Below, in pieces: positions 62,024 to 64,000 of a stretch of DNA of 64,000 nucleotides; the stretch's first letter is position 1, and every line of letters begins with the position of its first letter. Made by a program: the position numbers and the translations under genes. The stretch covers positions 1-64,000 of the forward strand of contig NZ_RBAH01000037.1 in the NCBI RefSeq assembly GCF_003626695.1. Direction: 5' to 3'. Source of the DNA: Paenibacillus ginsengarvi. GTDB taxonomy: Bacteria; Bacillota; Bacilli; Paenibacillales; NBRC-103111. Below the pieces are notes generated by a model. It made no database searches and was not told the origin of the DNA. It worked only from the letters and a program-made list of their open reading frames with translations.

Positions 62024-63220
62024 TCAGTAGTAGTCCGGCAAATAAGACGACCGGCGCGGTACTAGCTGTTCCCATCGTTTTGTTTCCTGTTCGGAGCCGC
62101 TTAGCCTTCCTGCCTTGAACATAAAGGCGGGACGCTTGTAGCCCATCAGCATCGCGGTCATCGTCTGGATATCGCAGGCGACTCTGGAATTGTCCTGCCC
62201 TTCGGCTCCCGTTTCGCCTTGCGCCGCAGCTTCCACGGAAGCTCGTCCGTCTCCATTTATACACACGGTAAAATGGCCGTCATTCCAAGGAGCGTAGCGG
62301 TCGCTCAGCCGCACCTCCAGCCTCTCCTCCCGTCCTGTCGCCTCGAACGTATACTGGGCAACGAACCGCTCGAAATCGACAATGCGGGCCGAGAAATAGG
62401 CAACCGTCTCCTGAACGATGCGCGGATCGGGCAGCAGAAACGACAGCTCGTCGTCGCCCGGCGCCTGCAGCAGCTTGACCGTATCGCACATTGAATCGTG
62501 GTTCGCGATAAAGCGCCACAGCCCCCTTCTCGCGGATTCGTCCAGAAACGCCATTTCTCCGATGTCCATGACGCGGTTTTTCACCTTGTACAGCATATAC
62601 CCGCGAGGATCGCCGGCATCGTCGTAATACACGGCGGCTTGTCCGCCCTTTTGCTTGAACACGGTATGCTGCCACCACGACTCGTCCCGCACCAGCGTCC
62701 CGTTATACTGTCGGGCGTACCGGCTGTACACTCGATCCAGCAGTTGCCAATCCCGATCAGCTCGCTCTATGCGCCCTTCGGTATGCTCGTAGGCGGGCAA
62801 CTGGGCCGCCTTCAGCTCGTACTTCTTGTAATCGGTATACAGCTCCCAGCCATACTTCCGGTAAAACGATACGGCGAACGGATGCAGGCAGGATAACGTC
62901 TGGCCGTCCTCCTTCATCGCCTGGAGCCCCTTCTGAAGCAGTTGGGACACCATTCCTTTGCGGCGGTACTCCGGCCATGTCGCCACGCTTGCTACGCCGC
63001 CCATCCGGATCGGCTCGCCCTGCACATACATGCGCATATCGTGGATATGCACCTTGGCCGCCATGTTCCCGTCTACAAAATAACCCCAGATCCGGTCCGG
63101 GTCCATCCGCCGCTTCCGCTGCTCCCGCTCCTCCGGCGTTACGTCGTATTGAAACGCATAACACGAAAGCGTAATGCTGTCGTCCAGCTCGTCTTGCCTC
63201 AGTGTTCGTATCTCGTCCAT
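62024..63220 (-). CDS. Eis family GNAT acetyltransferase
   Basis: The 398-residue protein has the Eis layout: an N-terminal GNAT domain (GGVASVATWPEYRRKGMVSQLLQ, then SFYRKYGWELY), a second GNAT-like domain, and a C-terminal sterol-carrier-like part that keeps the terminal carboxylate. It acetylates amines such as aminoglycosides or protein lysines in relatives. The substrate here is unknown. The start at 63220 has AGAGAGGAACGTGCTGC before it. It lies 53 nt after moaA on the same strand. Confidence 0.9.
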   Translation of the reverse strand: MDEIRTLRQDELDDSITLSCYAFQYDVTPEEREQRKRRMDPDRIWGYFVDGNMAAKVHIHDMRMYVQGEPIRMGGVASVATWPEYRRKGMVSQLLQKGLQAMKEDGQTLSCLHPFAVSFYRKYGWELYTDYKKYELKAAQLPAYEHTEGRIERADRDWQLLDRVYSRYARQYNGTLVRDESWWQHTVFKQKGGQAAVYYDDAGDPRGYMLYKVKNRVMDIGEMAFLDESARRGLWRFIANHDSMCDTVKLLQAPGDDELSFLLPDPRIVQETVAYFSARIVDFERFVAQYTFEATGREERLEVRLSDRYAPWNDGHFTVCINGDGRASVEAAAQGETGAEGQDNSRVACDIQTMTAMLMGYKRPAFMFKAGRLSGSEQETKRWEQLVPRRSSYLPDYY

Positions 63221-63273
63221 GCAGCACGTTCCTCTCTATGTAAAATACAGCGCAATCGGATGGAAAACGCCGT

Positions 63274-64000
63274 TTACCCGCCGATCTGCGACATCCGCCG
63301 CGACGTAGGCGTATGCGACTGTTTCGCTTGAAGTAACGCCTGCGCCATCTCATGATTCTCGGGCTTGACATCAAGCGCCCGGCAAAATAGCCGCTCGATC
63401 GCTTCGTCATCTCCGATCGCCTTGCGCACGTTGAATTCATCCGTCCAGTACAAACACGGCTTGATATTGCCGTCCGCCGTCAAGCGGAGACGATTGCACG
63501 TCTCGCAAAAATGGTCGCTGACCGGATGAATCAGCCCGAACGATCCCTTCGCCCCGCGAATCCGGTAGTTTCGGCTCGGGCCGTTTCCATACACCGATTC
63601 CGCCTGCTCGACCGACCAGCCCATCGCCTCGCAGCGCTCCAGAACGGCAGATAGCGGTAAATACCGGCTTCGCCAGCCATCGTCGTTATGCCCGATCGGC
63701 ATATATTCGATGAAACGGACGGTCAGGCTGCGCTCTATCGTTTGTTGCAGAAAATCTCCGATTTCGTCGTCATTGATGCCTTTCATCAAAACGACGTTCA
63801 GCTTGATCGGATCAAAGCCGACCCGCACACTTTCCGCCAGGCCCGCCAGCACTTTGCGGATGTCGCCGCCGCGCGTGACAAGCGCAAACCGGTCGGCCCT
63901 CAGCGAGTCGAGACTGATGTTGACGCGTGTAATCCCGGCGGCGCGCAGCCTCTCCGCCCGGGGGGCCAGATGAATGCCGTTCGTAGTCAGCGCGATGTCC
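63274..64000 (-). CDS. moaA: GTP 3',8-cyclase MoaA, 3' part, cut by the window end
   Basis: MoaA starts molybdopterin synthesis by converting GTP to 3',8-cyclo-GTP. About 242 C-terminal residues are present. The frame stays open to base 64000 and encodes LTTNGIHLAPRAERLRAAGI and RVNISLDSL near the right edge. The C-terminal cluster cysteines are in FCETCNRLRLTADGNIKPCL. The first radical SAM cysteines lie outside the window. The last 30 residues (QAKQSHTPTSRRMSQIGG) are typical of the family. Confidence 0.94.
   Translation of the reverse strand, partial: DIALTTNGIHLAPRAERLRAAGITRVNISLDSLRADRFALVTRGGDIRKVLAGLAESVRVGFDPIKLNVVLMKGINDDEIGDFLQQTIERSLTVRFIEYMPIGHNDDGWRSRYLPLSAVLERCEAMGWSVEQAESVYGNGPSRNYRIRGAKGSFGLIHPVSDHFCETCNRLRLTADGNIKPCLYWTDEFNVRKAIGDDEAIERLFCRALDVKPENHEMAQALLQAKQSHTPTSRRMSQIGG

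Noticed and set aside
1..64000. tRNA, rRNA, tmRNA, insertion sequences or replication origin
   Set aside because: I looked for tRNA-like arms, conserved rRNA blocks, transposase motifs and DnaA-box clusters and found none that I could support.

Overview
The window looks like a chromosomal segment of a spore-forming, moderately GC-rich Firmicute, most probably Paenibacillus or a close relative in the Paenibacillaceae. The reasons are the spore genes (ylbJ, lytH-like, yunB, sspI), the Bacillus-type small genes (yycC, yutD, ywmB), the strong AGGAGG ribosome binding sites and the MsmX-type sugar ABC cassettes that carry no ATPase gene. I found no rRNA, tRNA, CRISPR array, insertion sequence or prophage. 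Gene density is high, and most operons end in clear hairpin terminators.

1-9.1 kb: a truncated solute-binding lipoprotein, oligoendopeptidase F, the small genes yycC and a Cys-rich partner, a membrane diguanylate cyclase, a DUF2225 protein with a truncated haemoglobin, a 31-residue membrane peptide, ylbJ and NAD kinase. 9.1-15.3 kb (mostly minus strand): OsmC, a small Sm-like protein, a chemoreceptor, an orphan efflux adaptor, YutD with an unusual repetitive tail, and lipoyl synthase. 15.6-18.8 kb: the nickel-pincer cofactor genes larE-larB-larC1, with the C-terminal half of LarC (larC2) as a separate gene on the opposite strand. 18.9-28.4 kb: lytH, yunB, DUF445, a secreted two-repeat protein, a yceI/hxlR divergent pair with well-resolved promoters and operators, an LLM oxidoreductase, and a convergent GGDEF / HD-GYP pair.

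28.5-31.9 kb: an AT-richer, solitary BREX-type adenine methyltransferase gene (pglX), the most obvious horizontally acquired gene. 32-36.3 kb: a TrmH-family rRNA methyltransferase with ktrA, sspI, and a two-component system. 36.5-42.2 kb: a GntR regulator followed by a GpdQ-like phosphodiesterase, a binding protein, two permeases and a CX5R phosphatase, which together resemble an uptake-and-hydrolysis system for a phosphoester. A cluster of TACAAGAT half-sites lies between the regulator and the operon. 42.3-48.9 kb: prfC, a Tat-exported metallophosphoesterase, zwf, ywmB and small genes.

49-55 kb: an array of about five hairpin-forming repeats, then a minus-strand catabolic cluster (GntR, M20 peptidase, MBL hydrolase, class V aminotransferase, Zn alcohol dehydrogenase) in which the same TTAAACATTATATATA sequence lies upstream of the regulator and of the first enzyme gene. 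55.2-60 kb: an enlarged lia-type cell-envelope stress operon (LiaI-like, PspA, PspC, second PspA/LiaH, LiaF, LiaS, LiaR) with an internal terminator and a tandem hairpin element. 60-64 kb: a secreted protein, a Gfo/Idh/MocA oxidoreductase, an Eis-type acetyltransferase and the 3' part of moaA, which runs off the window.

The points I consider most worth following up are the split and inverted larC, the solitary pglX, the enlarged lia operon, and the two GntR-controlled catabolic loci with their predicted operators.
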